From Henriciella sp. (lineage in GTDB: Bacteria > Pseudomonadota > Alphaproteobacteria > Caulobacterales > Hyphomonadaceae), in NCBI GenBank assembly GCA_002733705.1, contig NVWP01000032.1, positions 1 through 64,000 on the forward strand: a DNA stretch of 64,000 nucleotides, given 5' to 3'. Shown here piece by piece: positions 17,307 to 26,715 of the stretch (the stretch's first letter is position 1; every line of letters begins with the position of its first letter). The notes below the pieces were generated by a model. It was not told the DNA's origin, did not search any database, and saw nothing but the letters and a program-made list of their open reading frames with translations. Both the position numbers and the translations under genes were made by a program.

Positions 17307-17487
17307 GCGGCGGCCTATGCCGCAATTGATTTTTTGCCTTCTGGCGTTTACGCGTCAATTCATGCGCAGCATGGCTTCATATCTGAACCAGCAACAGACC
17401 TTCCGGACACCGGCGGGCTGTTGTTTTGCGCTTACCGGCTGGTCCTGATTTTCGGTCAGACGATCAGGGACAGCCTGCATTCCACAC

Positions 17488-17515
17488 AACCTCGCCACCA
17501 TGCGGCGGGGTTTTC
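17488..17515 (+). terminator. Terminator-like hairpin after the globin gene
   Basis: CCTCGCC and GGCGGGG pair with one G-U, with a loop of about eight bases, followed by TTTT. It lies in a 244-base gap in which I see nothing else. Confidence 0.65.
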
Positions 17516-17550
17516 CATTTCGGGCCCCGCCCAGCCTGAAAGGACATCCA

Positions 17551-17979
17551 ATGTCACTCTCAACAGATGCCGCGATCCGGCGCATTACAGACGGCCTGAT
17601 CGCCAGAAGTCTGCCCAAGGCGGAGTGGACGCATGAAGCGCATTTTGGCGCGGCGCTCGACTTGCTTTCGCGGCCGGACATCGACGCCTTCGCAGAGATG
17701 CCGGCCATGATCCGCGCTTATAACGCCGCAGTCGGAACGCCCAACAGCGACACCGAAGGCTATCACGAGACGATCACCTTCGCTTCACTGCGGGCCGCTC
17801 GCGCTCACCTCAAAACCTGCGCGGGGGCGCCCCTGCCGGAAGTGCTCGCCCTCCTCATGGCGTCAGAGTGTGGGCGCAACGCCTGGCTAACAACCTATTG
17901 GTCGCGCGAGCGCCTCTTCTCGCCGGAGGCACGAAAGGGCTGGGTCGAGCCGGACCTCAAGCCCTTGCCCTATCCGTGA
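17551..17979 (+). CDS. Conserved protein of unknown function with WTHEAH motif
   Basis: A 142-residue soluble, mostly helical protein. Its features are WTHEAHFGAALDLL near residue 30, MIRAYNAAVGTPNSD, GYHETITFASLRAAR and the tail LTTYWSRERLFSPEAR. I recognise this as a recurring uncharacterised family in proteobacteria and actinobacteria; the invariant-looking His and Glu residues in THEAH and YHET could bind a metal. The start is ATG 17551 with AAGGA upstream; the 17-codon extension to 17500 overlaps the terminator. It is convergent with rph. Confidence 0.72.
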   Translation: MSLSTDAAIRRITDGLIARSLPKAEWTHEAHFGAALDLLSRPDIDAFAEMPAMIRAYNAAVGTPNSDTEGYHETITFASLRAARAHLKTCAGAPLPEVLALLMASECGRNAWLTTYWSRERLFSPEARKGWVEPDLKPLPYP

Positions 17980-17995
17980 GTGGCAGCCGGAACGC

Positions 17996-18721
17996 CTACC
18001 CGATGGCCTTCATCTGGTGCTCGAACAGTTCCGTGCAGCCTTTTTCGGCCAGACGCATCATCTCCTCGACTTCGGGGCGGGTCATCGGGCGTTCCTCGCC
18101 GGTGCCCTGGATTTCGATGAAGCCGCCATCTGAACTCATGACGACATTCATGTCGCCTTCGCCGCCGGAATCTTCCGGGTAGTCGAGGTCGAGGACGGGG
18201 TGGTCCTTGTAGAGGCCGACAGAAATGGCAGCGGCCTGTTTCTGGATCGGGTCCTTATCGATCACGCCTTCCTCGCGCAGATATTTGAGCGCAAGCGCCA
18301 TGGCGACGAAGCCGCCCGTGATCGAGGCGGTGCGGGTGCCGCCATCGGCCTGGATGACGTCGCAGTCGATGGTGAGCTGGTTTTCGCCGAGGGCGGTGAG
18401 GTCCACCACCGAGCGCAGGGAACGGCCGATGAGGCGCTGGATTTCCTGCGTGCGGCCGGACTGCTTGCCGCGCGCCGCTTCACGGCTGCCGCGGGTGTGC
18501 GTGGCGCGCGGCAGCATGCCATATTCGCCGGTGACCCAGCCCTTGCCCTGACCGCGCAGCCATGGCGGCACGCTGTCGGACCAGGACGCGGTGCAAAGGA
18601 CATGGGTGTGGCCGAACTTCGCCATGCACGAGCCTTCTGCATAGCGGGTCACATTGGTTTCAAGCACGATATCGCGCAGCTGGTCAGCGGCGCGGCCGGA
18701 CGGGCGCACAAGGTCGGTCAT
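17996..18721 (-). CDS. rph: Ribonuclease PH
   Basis: A 241-residue phosphorolytic 3'-5' exoribonuclease that trims tRNA precursors. Family motifs: [11 protein letters not shown] at the start, [24 protein letters not shown]-like [44 protein letters not shown] and [15 protein letters not shown]. Length is the usual 240. The ATG directly abuts the stop of the upstream transporter gene (no intervening base), so it is probably co-transcribed and perhaps translationally coupled with it, an unusual partner. Confidence 0.96.
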   Translation of the reverse strand: MTDLVRPSGRAADQLRDIVLETNVTRYAEGSCMAKFGHTHVLCTASWSDSVPPWLRGQGKGWVTGEYGMLPRATHTRGSREAARGKQSGRTQEIQRLIGRSLRSVVDLTALGENQLTIDCDVIQADGGTRTASITGGFVAMALALKYLREEGVIDKDPIQKQAAAISVGLYKDHPVLDLDYPEDSGGEGDMNVVMSSDGGFIEIQGTGEERPMTRPEVEEMMRLAEKGCTELFEHQMKAIG

Positions 18722-20116
18722 CTATAAATCTCCATCTTTCACCGGGGGGTGAAGCGATTCCAGATTGGCTTGTCCACCCCTGTTGATGGCTTCAGCAGTT
18801 TCCTGCTGCGAGGCACGGGTGATGGGATAGCGCCAGATGAGAAACGCGGCGAGGAGGTAGGAGACGACCGGGACGGAGACGAAGACGACCATGAGGCCGG
18901 TCACCGTGCCGGATGAATTGGCGCCCGACGGATTGAAGCCGACAAGGACGCCGAGCAGGATATAGGGGATGCCAATGGCAAAGCTCGCGCCTGTCTTGTA
19001 GGCGCCGGACATCAGCGAATAGAAAAGCCCCGACCGGTTGGCACCGCCGCGCACCTCTTCGGCCTCCACAAGGTCGGCCATCATCGAGCGCACGAGGATA
19101 AAAGGCGTGCCATAGCCCAGACCGGAGATGATCGTGGCGATGAACAGCAGCAGCGCCCCGCCGCCGAACATCGCAAGCGGGAAGTAAGCGATATAGGTCA
19201 GCGCCGACCAGAGGCAGACATAGCGCATCGCGATATACTTCTCGGTGCGCTTGGAGAGCCAGACCCAGACCGGCATGGCGACAAAGCCTGCGATGAAGTG
19301 CGCCATCAGGATAAGCGGGGCGAGATTGATCACGCCGAAGCCCCACTGGGCGGCAAAGAGGAATGTCCCGGCGGTGCCCGCAATGGCAATCCCGATGAAG
19401 ATTTCAGTGGCCAGAAGCCGCCAGAGGGTCTGCTGGCGCAAGGCCTCCAGTATGGCGCTGGGTGCAAAGCTCGCCTTTGGCTGGGCGGGGTCGGGCTGTG
19501 GGTCGGGGACCAGCCAGCAGGCCGCGCCAACCGTCAGCGGCAGGGCGAGGATAAGGATCCACCCCATGATGGATATCTGGTGGCTGCGGTCCACATCGCC
19601 GGTCTGCGCCAGCAGGGTCGGCAGGCCGAGCATGATCAGCATGGTCGAGATGGTGAACAGTTCCCGCCACATGAAGAGGCGCGAGCGCTCATCATAGGTC
19701 CGCGCGATGGACGGCGCCCAGGCCTGGTGGGGCGTGGTGATCATCGTCGTGCCGATATAGAAGATGAAGAGGATGATGCCGAGGAAGAGCGGCGAGACCG
19801 GCGGGCCGATCGGGTTGTAGAGCAGGTAGACCGCAGGCAGCAGGATGGGCACGGCCATGATTAGCCAGTGCCGGATCTTGCCGAACCGTGAGGGCCGCGT
19901 ATCGACCAGCCAGCCCATGACAGGGTCGGAGAAAAGATCCCAGAAACGCAGGATCATGAAAACCACGCCGACAAGGGCGGTTCCGAGCCCCATCTGCTCT
20001 GCATAGAAAGGCGCGATGAAGACGGCCATGGGCAGGCCGACCGCGCCGAACGGGATGCCGACCGAGCCGTAAGCAATCACTTGTGGGGTCGACAGTTTCG
20101 CTGGCACACTAGACAT
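18722..20116 (-). CDS. GPH-family (glycoside-pentoside-hexuronide) MFS transporter
   Basis: A 464-residue protein with 12 hydrophobic helices. The N-terminal LRFWDLFSDPVMGWLVDTRPSRFGKIRHW contains the GPH signature (D-P-x3-G-x3-D and R-x-G-K-x-R-x-W), and the second half has the matching GYGTPFILVRSMMADLVE. Members are cation-sugar symporters, but in this lineage sugar genes need not be adjacent, and none are. The start is set at ATG 20116; a TTG at 20152 extends the frame without support, and neither has a Shine-Dalgarno. It is divergent from hrcA (88 bases) and immediately precedes rph. Confidence 0.85.
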   Translation of the reverse strand: MSSVPAKLSTPQVIAYGSVGIPFGAVGLPMAVFIAPFYAEQMGLGTALVGVVFMILRFWDLFSDPVMGWLVDTRPSRFGKIRHWLIMAVPILLPAVYLLYNPIGPPVSPLFLGIILFIFYIGTTMITTPHQAWAPSIARTYDERSRLFMWRELFTISTMLIMLGLPTLLAQTGDVDRSHQISIMGWILILALPLTVGAACWLVPDPQPDPAQPKASFAPSAILEALRQQTLWRLLATEIFIGIAIAGTAGTFLFAAQWGFGVINLAPLILMAHFIAGFVAMPVWVWLSKRTEKYIAMRYVCLWSALTYIAYFPLAMFGGGALLLFIATIISGLGYGTPFILVRSMMADLVEAEEVRGGANRSGLFYSLMSGAYKTGASFAIGIPYILLGVLVGFNPSGANSSGTVTGLMVVFVSVPVVSYLLAAFLIWRYPITRASQQETAEAINRGGQANLESLHPPVKDGDL

Positions 20117-20204
20117 ATGCGTGACACAAACCCATTTGCGCGCCGTGTCCAAGGGAAAAACGACGGATTAAACTCGCGATTGTAAACGCTGGAAACTCGC
20201 GCCC

Positions 20205-21281
20205 ATGACGGAGACATTCAAACCTGCCGGTCTGCTGCAGAGCCTCGACGAGCGCTCCCGCTCCATCTTCCGGGAAGTGGTGGAAACCTATCTCCAGACC
20301 GGTGAGCCTGTGGGCTCGCGCACCCTGTCAAAGAGCGGGATCGGCCTGTCGCCGGCGTCCATCCGGAATGTCATGTCAGACCTCACAGAGCTTGGCCTGC
20401 TGGACAGTCCCCATATCTCTGCCGGGCGTATGCCGACCCATGTCGGGCTTCGCCTGTTCGTCGATGGTTTCCTTGAAATTGGTGAACCGATTGAGGGCGA
20501 TCGCGGCGCGATTGAAGAACGCCTGCGCGCCAGCGGCCGGGACTTGCAGGGCGTCCTGAAGGAAGCCTCCTCGCTCCTTTCCGGTCTTGCGGGCGGGGCA
20601 GGGCTTGTCTCCTCGCCCACAAGAGAGCGGCCGGTCCGTCATGTCGAATTCGTCCCGCTGGCGACGGGAGAGGCGCTCTGCATCCTGGTCGATGAGCTGG
20701 GCGAGGTCGAAAACCGCCTCGTCCCCATCCCGAAGGGCCTGCCGGTCACAACACTGATCGAGGCGGGCAACTATCTCGCCGCGCGCCTGAAGGGGCGGAC
20801 CCTGCGCGAGGCGTCCGCCGCCATCCGCGAGGAGATCAAGGAGCGGCGCGCCGAGCTCGATACGGCCGCGACGTCCCTCGTTGAGAAAGGGCTGGCCGAA
20901 TGGGCGGGTGAGGTACCCGGCGAGGAGCGCGCGCTGATCGTGCATGGGCGCGCCAACCTCCTCTCCGACTCGCGTGCGGCTGAGGATATGGAGCAGGTGC
21001 GCCAGCTCTTCGATATTCTGGACCGCCAGCAGGGCCTTCTGGATGTGCTGGATTCCACGCGGGAGGCGGAGGGCGTGCGCCTTTTCATCGGGGCTGAAAA
21101 CAGGCTTTTTCCGTTATCGGGTTCAAGCCTGATTGTGGCCCCCTATATGAACGCCTCAAGACAGGTTATTGGCGCCCTCGGCGTGATCGGGCCAACACGG
21201 CTGAATTATGCGCGTGTTATCCCCATGGTCGACTATACAGCCCGTATGGTCAGCCAGATCCTCGGCGAGCGCCAGAAGTGA
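20205..21281 (+). CDS. hrcA: Heat-inducible transcription repressor HrcA
   Basis: A 358-residue HrcA. It has an N-terminal winged helix (GEPVGSRTLSKSGIGLSPASIRNVMSDLTELGLL), ISAGRMPTHVGLRLFVDGF, a GAF-like middle domain, and a C-terminal block (IGAENRLFPLSGSSLIVAPY, GALGVIGPTRLNYARVIPMVDY). HrcA represses groESL (and dnaK in many bacteria) by binding the CIRCE repeat. I see no CIRCE element before hrcA or dnaK in this window, so its targets probably lie elsewhere, such as groESL. grpE follows 19 bases later, as in many alphaproteobacteria. Confidence 0.96.
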   Translation: MTETFKPAGLLQSLDERSRSIFREVVETYLQTGEPVGSRTLSKSGIGLSPASIRNVMSDLTELGLLDSPHISAGRMPTHVGLRLFVDGFLEIGEPIEGDRGAIEERLRASGRDLQGVLKEASSLLSGLAGGAGLVSSPTRERPVRHVEFVPLATGEALCILVDELGEVENRLVPIPKGLPVTTLIEAGNYLAARLKGRTLREASAAIREEIKERRAELDTAATSLVEKGLAEWAGEVPGEERALIVHGRANLLSDSRAAEDMEQVRQLFDILDRQQGLLDVLDSTREAEGVRLFIGAENRLFPLSGSSLIVAPYMNASRQVIGALGVIGPTRLNYARVIPMVDYTARMVSQILGERQK

Positions 21282-21300
21282 AGAGCAAACGGAAGCGAAT

Positions 21301-21900
21301 ATGAGCGAAGATCAGAAGCGTCCCCCAGAAGCGGTCGATACGGAACATCTCGATGCCGGCTCTGCAGAGTCCGAAGCGCTGGAAGAAGCCGCAGTCGCCG
21401 AGAATAACGAGCCGGATGAGGCAACGCGTATTGCGGAGCTGGAAGGCGAGGTCAAAGCGCTGAAGGATCAGGTCCTGCGCGCCCATGCCGAGATGGAAAA
21501 CGTCCGCAAACGCTCCCAGAAGGAAATCGCTGATGCGCGTACCTATGCGGTGGAGAAGTTCGCAGGCGACCTTCTCAGCGTCTCGGACAATCTCGCCCGC
21601 GCGCTGGCGGCGCTGCCCGATGAAGAGCGCGAAATCCTGACCGAGGCAGGCCAGAACCTGCTGGGCGGGATCGAGATGACGCAGAAGGAGCTGCACGCCA
21701 AGCTCGCCAAGCATGGCGTCACCGCCATCGATGCAGAGCCGGGCGCTGCCTTTGACCCGAACAAGCATGAAGCGGTCAGCCAGATCCCGTCAGACCACCC
21801 CTCCGGCACCATCGCCCAGACCTTCCAGTCCGGCTGGAAGATCGGCGAGCGCACCCTGCGCGCAGCCATGGTGGCGGTGAGCGCGGGTCAGGCAAACTAG
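21301..21900 (+). CDS. grpE: GrpE nucleotide exchange factor
   Basis: A 199-residue co-chaperone that releases ADP from DnaK. An acidic, disordered N-terminus (about 1-55) is followed by a long coiled coil (IAELEGEVKALKDQVLRAHAEMENVRKR). The beta-domain comes next, with GVTAIDAEPGAAFDPNKHEAV and the terminal GWKIGERTLRAAMVAVS signature. The start is ATG 21301, preceded by GGAAG and 19 bases after hrcA; the frame extends into hrcA but that part is not conserved. dnaK lies 2.8 kb downstream on the same strand beyond three minus-strand genes. Confidence 0.95.
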   Translation: MSEDQKRPPEAVDTEHLDAGSAESEALEEAAVAENNEPDEATRIAELEGEVKALKDQVLRAHAEMENVRKRSQKEIADARTYAVEKFAGDLLSVSDNLARALAALPDEEREILTEAGQNLLGGIEMTQKELHAKLAKHGVTAIDAEPGAAFDPNKHEAVSQIPSDHPSGTIAQTFQSGWKIGERTLRAAMVAVSAGQAN

Positions 21901-21903
21901 GCT

Positions 21904-22887
21904 CTAGTCGTCGGAGGCACCAGCGTTAGCGGGCCCGATCTGCCAGGCCTTCACAGTGCCGGGCAGCGGGTTCAGCGTCACCACCGTGTCGCCAAACACA
22001 TGAATACCCGCCTGCAGGATGCCGTTCTCTTCGGTATCCAGCAGGGTTTCGTGTGTGCCGTCCCCGGAAATCGCGACAATCCGGCCCGGCGCGGCGGTGG
22101 CGAGATAGCCTGCCTCTAGCGGCGCGACAGCGTTTACGCCGGTCAGTCCGCTCATCGTTTCGCTCACCCTTTTGGCCTCATCTACCCGGTAGACAGAGCC
22201 CGATGCCCCGGCGGGGACGAGCAGGCCATCCTGATCGGCGAGAAGCGACCGCGCGCCTGTGAGCCGTTCGTCCTGCACCCATTCAGCCACATCGGCGCCC
22301 GCGATCTGGTAGAGCGTGCCGTCGCTGCCATCCACGGCATAGAGGCTCGCATTCAGCGCTGTGATGTCGCTCAGCCGGTCGGCACCCGGGACCGCGATGG
22401 AGCGCATAAGGATGCCATTATCCGGGTCGACCATGTGGATCGTATCGCCATCGGCGACATAGATAACGCCTCTGTCGAGGACCATGCCGCCCGGCGCGGT
22501 CATGCCGACAGCGAACCGTTCGGACAGCATTTCTCCGCCCGCCGACACTTTCGATATCCAGCCATCGGCATCGATCTCGTCGCGCCCGCCGCCGGAATTG
22601 GCAATGAGATAGCTGCCATCGGGCAGGTGCAGGACGCCCTGCGGGTCATCGAAGCCATCAAGCTGCCAGAGCTCGGTCAGCGTGAAGTCTGGGCCTTCAA
22701 TGACGGTGCGGGGCAGGGCTTCACGTGTGCCATGAGGCGGATCGCCATAGACTTCGCTGGCGGCGGGCGCTTCATCTGACGCGGGCGCGCTGCTCTCGGG
22801 ACCCGTCCCGACCGATTCTTCTGTGTCTGCCGGTTGGCATGCAGCCATCAGCGTCAGCCCGGCGAGGCCGGCCATTAGCTGTCGCAT
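21904..22887 (-). CDS. Lipoprotein with NHL/SMP-30-like beta-propeller
   Basis: A 327-residue exported protein. The signal MRQLMAGLAGLTLMAAC has a lipobox. A Ser/Glu/Ala-rich linker (to about 45) is followed by repeated four-strand blades such as DPQGVLHLPDGSYLIANSG, APGGMVLDRGVIYVADGD and LSDITALNASLYAVDGSDG. This resembles NHL or SMP-30 propellers, which can be lactonases or scaffolds. The start is ATG 22887 because AAGGA lies seven bases upstream; an ATG six codons earlier has weaker support. It is convergent with grpE, with three bases between the stops. Confidence 0.78.
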   Translation of the reverse strand: MRQLMAGLAGLTLMAACQPADTEESVGTGPESSAPASDEAPAASEVYGDPPHGTREALPRTVIEGPDFTLTELWQLDGFDDPQGVLHLPDGSYLIANSGGGRDEIDADGWISKVSAGGEMLSERFAVGMTAPGGMVLDRGVIYVADGDTIHMVDPDNGILMRSIAVPGADRLSDITALNASLYAVDGSDGTLYQIAGADVAEWVQDERLTGARSLLADQDGLLVPAGASGSVYRVDEAKRVSETMSGLTGVNAVAPLEAGYLATAAPGRIVAISGDGTHETLLDTEENGILQAGIHVFGDTVVTLNPLPGTVKAWQIGPANAGASDD

Positions 22888-23023
22888 CGAAGCGTCCTTG
22901 CCCATTGGTGTTCTGTCCCTTCCATGACGTGTCCTGCACGCAATGGAAGGGACAGACAGACGATATGGTTCCGCGCGGTGCCCTATCGGGTCCTCGGACG
23001 AGGAGGAAGGGCGCCGCCTTCTC

Positions 23024-24115
23024 CTAGTCGATCTGATCCAGCCTGTCGGCCTGCTGGCGCTCCAGCATCCAGCCTGGATATTCAGCCTTGAGGGCAGAGA
23101 CCTCGTTCAGCCGGGCAAGCTCGTCTTCTGAAAGCTCGATATCGACCGCGCCGAGATTGTCCTTCAGTTGCGAGACCTTGCTCGCGCCGACGATCACGCT
23201 GGTCACATGCGGCTGGTGCAGCAGCCAGCCAAGGGCGACCTGTGGCACGCTCACCGATTTCGCGTCCGCAATTTCCCGCATGACATCGACGATGTCGAAG
23301 CCCTTCTCCTTGTCCACGGGCGGGAAGTCGAAAACGGTGCGGCGCGCATCATTCGGCCCGTCGCTGTCGCGTGTGAACTTGCCTGACAGGAAGCCGCCGG
23401 CGAGCGGGCTCCAGGGAAGGATGGCAAGGTCCTGATCCTTTGCGAGCGGCACGACCTCGCGTTCGAGGTCACGCCCCGCAAGGGAATAGTACATCTGCGC
23501 ACTCTCAAACCGGTGCAGACCCTTTTCGCGGGCATAGGCCAGTGCCTTCATGATCAGCCAGGCCGGCATGTTGCAGAGGCCGACATAGCGCACCTTGTTG
23601 TGGCGCACGAGCAGGTCGAGGGCTTCGACCGTTTCCTCGATCGGTGTCAGCGGATCGGTGCCGTGGACCTGATAGAGGTCGATATAGTCGAGCTGCAGCC
23701 GCTCCAGGCTCTTCTCGACGCTGTCCATGATGTGTTTGCGCGAGAGGCCGCTGATATTGCGTGCCTCGGTCTCGCGGCGTTCGGCCTCTGCCTTTTCGGC
23801 GGCGGAGGCATCCTCTCCCACAAGGGTGGAGACACGGCCGAAAACCTTTGTCGCCACCACGATCTCATCGCGTGGAAGGCCCGTGTTGCGGATCGCCTGA
23901 CCGAGCAGCTTTTCCGACTGGCCGGCCGAATAGACATTGGCCGTGTCGAAGAAGTTGATGCCGGCATCGAAGGCCGTGCGGACCATCTCGTCGGCTTCGT
24001 CCTGCTGCTGCTTGCCGATATATTTCCAGATACCGCCATTGCCGCCAAAGGTCATGGTGCCGAGACAGAGTTTCGAGACGATGAGGCCGGTGCGGCCGAG
24101 CGTGGTATATTTCAT
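23024..24115 (-). CDS. Aldo/keto reductase
   Basis: A 363-residue NADPH-dependent oxidoreductase with the (beta/alpha)8 fold. MKYTTLGRTGLIVSKLCLGTMTFGG begins the barrel. The catalytic Asp-Tyr pair is in FFDTANVYSAGQSE, the Lys in VVATKVFG, and the His in YIDLYQVHGTDP. VIVGASKVSQLKDN near the C-terminus is the NADP phosphate-binding motif. It resembles the YajO/Tas branch. The start ATG 24115 has AGGAGAA upstream; the 60-codon extension is not conserved. It is probably co-transcribed with the DUF2061 gene 73 bases upstream. Substrate unknown. Confidence 0.9.
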   Translation of the reverse strand: MKYTTLGRTGLIVSKLCLGTMTFGGNGGIWKYIGKQQQDEADEMVRTAFDAGINFFDTANVYSAGQSEKLLGQAIRNTGLPRDEIVVATKVFGRVSTLVGEDASAAEKAEAERRETEARNISGLSRKHIMDSVEKSLERLQLDYIDLYQVHGTDPLTPIEETVEALDLLVRHNKVRYVGLCNMPAWLIMKALAYAREKGLHRFESAQMYYSLAGRDLEREVVPLAKDQDLAILPWSPLAGGFLSGKFTRDSDGPNDARRTVFDFPPVDKEKGFDIVDVMREIADAKSVSVPQVALGWLLHQPHVTSVIVGASKVSQLKDNLGAVDIELSEDELARLNEVSALKAEYPGWMLERQQADRLDQID

Positions 24116-24188
24116 TGGATATTCTCCTGGTCCTGCTCCCTGCGGATGTGGGATGCAGAAACAGGAAGACCAGAGACGCAGGCCAGCT

Positions 24189-24431
24189 CTACCATACCGG
24201 TTGGCTCTGCGGCCCATTTGTGGGGCGTGTTTTACCCGCTTTCGCCCACGCCCGCTCATGCAGCGAATAGGCAAATGTCTGCACGAACGGTTCAATCAGA
24301 CCGATGCCGAGCGCCACGGCGAGATTGCCCGTCAGCGCATAGGCAACACTGACGGCGACCGTCAGGTGCATGAGACTGTAGGTCATCGTCTTGATGAGGG
24401 GGCGGGGCAGGCGCTTGAGCGGTTTGAGCAT
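24189..24431 (-). CDS. DUF2061 small membrane protein
   Basis: An 80-residue protein with the DUF2061 signature IKTMTYSLMHLTVAVSVAYALTG, then ALGIGLIEPFVQTFAYSLHERAW. It has two transmembrane helices and a conserved His in each half. The start is uncertain: ATG 24431 gives the usual family length but lacks a good ribosome site, and the frame continues to 24524. A strong AAGGGAGG lies 25 bases upstream but belongs to a different frame. Function of the family is unknown. Confidence 0.75.
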   Translation of the reverse strand: MLKPLKRLPRPLIKTMTYSLMHLTVAVSVAYALTGNLAVALGIGLIEPFVQTFAYSLHERAWAKAGKTRPTNGPQSQPVW

Positions 24432-24542
24432 GGCGAATGAGGTAAGTTGCCCATGCCTCCCTTCAAATGAATAGTTACCCGCAAATGCATAGAATTTATC
24501 TATGGCATGGGGTGACAGCTTCACTCAAATGTGATCCGCCCT

Positions 24543-24570
24543 CTTGAGCCTGCGAAAGGCCTTCCCATAT
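24543..24570 (+). promoter_or_regulatory. Sigma32-type heat-shock promoter for dnaK
   Basis: CTTGAG at 24543-24548 and CCCATAT at 24564-24570, spaced 15 bases, match the RpoH promoter consensus (CTTGAA ... CCCCAT-T / CYTAT-T). It lies 130 bases before the dnaK start. Confidence 0.65.
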
Positions 24571-24699
24571 CGCAGCGGTAGGACGCGTTCGCTATTGTGG
24601 CGGGCGCAAATCTCAACCCGTAGAGCCGCTGTTTCGGGGCGCTGCCTCGACAGGCCAAGAAAACGAGACGGCGGCGGCTGAAAGAAGAGAGAGTATAAA

Positions 24700-26610
24700 A
24701 TGGGAAAGATTATCGGTATCGACCTCGGCACCACCAATAGCTGTGTTGCCGTCATGGATGGCAAGGAAGCCAAGGTCATCGAAAACGCAGAAGGCGCCCG
24801 CACGACCCCGTCCGTGGTTGCCTTCACCGAAGGCGGCGAACGCCTCATCGGTATGCCGGCGCGCCGTCAGGCCGTCACCAACCCGGATTTCACCTTCTAT
24901 GCGATCAAGCGCCTGATCGGCCGTCAGTTCGACGACCCGACTGCGCAGAAGGACAAGGAAATCTCGCCCTTCGAGATCGTCAAAGGCAAGAATGGCGATG
25001 CCTGGGTCAAAGGCCGCGACAAGGAATACGCGCCGCAGGAAATCTCCGCCTTCATCCTGACCAAGATGAAGGAAACGGCTGAGAACTATCTCGGTGAAAC
25101 GGTCGAGCAGGCCGTCATCACGGTTCCGGCCTACTTCAACGACGCCCAGCGTCAGGCCACCAAGGATGCCGGCAAGATCGCTGGCCTTGAAGTCCTGCGC
25201 ATCATCAACGAGCCGACGGCTGCTGCGCTGGCCTATGGTCTCGACAAGGATGCCAACAAGACGATTGCCGTCTATGACCTTGGCGGTGGTACGTTCGACG
25301 TCTCGCTGCTCGAGATCGGTGACGGTGTCTTCGAAGTGCTGTCGACCAATGGCGACACCTTCCTCGGCGGTGAGGACTTTGACCTGCGGATCGTTGATCA
25401 CCTCGTCTCCGAGTTCAAGAAGGACCAGGGCATCGACCTTTCCAAGGACAAGCTGGCCCTCCAGCGCCTGAAGGAAGAAGCCGAGAAGGCCAAGAAGGAG
25501 CTTTCGGCTGCCACGCAGTACGAAGTGAACCTGCCTTTCATCACGGCTGACCAGTCGGGCCCGAAACACCTCAACATCAAGCTGACCCGCGCCAAGTTCG
25601 AGAGCCTTGTCGAAGACCTCGTCAAGCGCACCATCGAGCCGTGCAAGAAGGCGCTGGCCGATGCCGGCAAGTCCACCTCCGAGATCGATGATGTCGTTCT
25701 CGTCGGCGGTATGACCCGCATGCCGGCCGTGCAGGCTGCCGTGAAGGACTTCTTCGGCAAGGAGCCGCACAAGGGTGTGAACCCGGATGAAGTCGTTGCC
25801 ATCGGCGCAGCGATCCAGGGCGGCGTGCTGCAGGGCGACGTGAAGGATGTTGTCCTTCTCGACGTGACCCCGCTGTCGCTCGGTATCGAAACGCTGGGCG
25901 GTGTCTTCACCCGTCTCATCGACCGCAACACCACGATCCCGACCAAGAAGTCGCAGACCTTCTCGACCGCTGAGGACAATCAGCCGGCCGTGACCATCCG
26001 CGTCTTCCAGGGCGAGCGTGAAATGGCCGCCGACAACAAGATCCTCGGCCAGTTCAATCTCGAAGGCATTCCGGCTGCCCCGCGCGGCGTCCCGCAGATC
26101 GAGGTGACGTTCGACATCGACGCCAACGGCATCGTGAACGTCTCGGCCAAGGACAAGGCGACCAACAAGGAGCAGAAGATCACCATTCAGGCGAATGGCG
26201 GTCTGTCCGAGGACGAGATCAACACGATGATGAAGGACGCCGAGTCCAATGCGGAGGCCGACAAGAAGCGCCGCGAACTCGTCGAAGCCAAGAACGGCGC
26301 CGAAGCCCTCGTGCACCAGACCGAGAAGCAGCTCTCCGAGCATGGCGACAAGGTCGGGACCGAGGTGAAGGCCGAAATCGAGAAAGCGTCCGAAGAGCTG
26401 AAGAAAGCTGCCGAAGGCGACAATCTCGAAGACATCCAGGCCAAGCACCAGGCCCTGATGACAGCCGCCATGAAGCTGGGCGAGGCAATCTATGCCAGCC
26501 AGCAGGAAGAGGCTGCCGAGACCGATGCAAAGGCTGACGCACAGTCCAGCGACGATGATGTCGTCGATGCAGACTTTGAAGAGGTGGACGACGACCGCAA
26601 GTCGGCCTAG
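24700..26610 (+). CDS. dnaK: Chaperone DnaK (Hsp70)
   Basis: A 636-residue Hsp70. The ATPase domain has [18 protein letters not shown] at residues 4-21, [23 protein letters not shown], the phosphate loop [10 protein letters not shown] and [10 protein letters not shown]. The linker is [15 protein letters not shown], followed by the substrate-binding beta-domain and helical lid. The C-terminus ends in an acidic [15 protein letters not shown] tail, as in proteobacterial DnaK. Codon use is strongly biased to the preferred set, as expected for an abundant protein. It stands alone: dnaJ does not follow, and a terminator comes 25 bases after the stop. Confidence 0.98.
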   Translation: MGKIIGIDLGTTNSCVAVMDGKEAKVIENAEGARTTPSVVAFTEGGERLIGMPARRQAVTNPDFTFYAIKRLIGRQFDDPTAQKDKEISPFEIVKGKNGDAWVKGRDKEYAPQEISAFILTKMKETAENYLGETVEQAVITVPAYFNDAQRQATKDAGKIAGLEVLRIINEPTAAALAYGLDKDANKTIAVYDLGGGTFDVSLLEIGDGVFEVLSTNGDTFLGGEDFDLRIVDHLVSEFKKDQGIDLSKDKLALQRLKEEAEKAKKELSAATQYEVNLPFITADQSGPKHLNIKLTRAKFESLVEDLVKRTIEPCKKALADAGKSTSEIDDVVLVGGMTRMPAVQAAVKDFFGKEPHKGVNPDEVVAIGAAIQGGVLQGDVKDVVLLDVTPLSLGIETLGGVFTRLIDRNTTIPTKKSQTFSTAEDNQPAVTIRVFQGEREMAADNKILGQFNLEGIPAAPRGVPQIEVTFDIDANGIVNVSAKDKATNKEQKITIQANGGLSEDEINTMMKDAESNAEADKKRRELVEAKNGAEALVHQTEKQLSEHGDKVGTEVKAEIEKASEELKKAAEGDNLEDIQAKHQALMTAAMKLGEAIYASQQEEAAETDAKADAQSSDDDVVDADFEEVDDDRKSA

Positions 26611-26634
26611 ACCCACCCTCATCTGACACTGAAG

Positions 26635-26664
26635 CGCCCCGCAACACCCTTGCGGGGCGTTTTG
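26635..26664 (+). terminator. Rho-independent terminator after dnaK
   Basis: CGCCCCGC / GCGGGGCG perfect eight-base stem with a nine-base loop, followed by TTTT, 25 bases past the dnaK stop. Confidence 0.9.
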
Positions 26665-26715
26665 CTATGAAGAGACAGGCGCGGGCATTGCCCCGGCTGA
26701 AAAGAGGAAGCACAG

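Noticed and set aside
20117-20204. CIRCE element (TTAGCACTC-N9-GAGTGCTAA) before hrcA
   Set aside because: I searched by eye and found no such repeat here or before dnaK.
24432-24524. Upstream extension of the DUF2061 protein
   Set aside because: The extra 31 codons are not family-like, and the strong AAGGGAGG there belongs to another frame.
24613-26622. 669-codon minus-strand frame
   Set aside because: Antisense to dnaK. Long antisense frames are common over dnaK because of codon bias.
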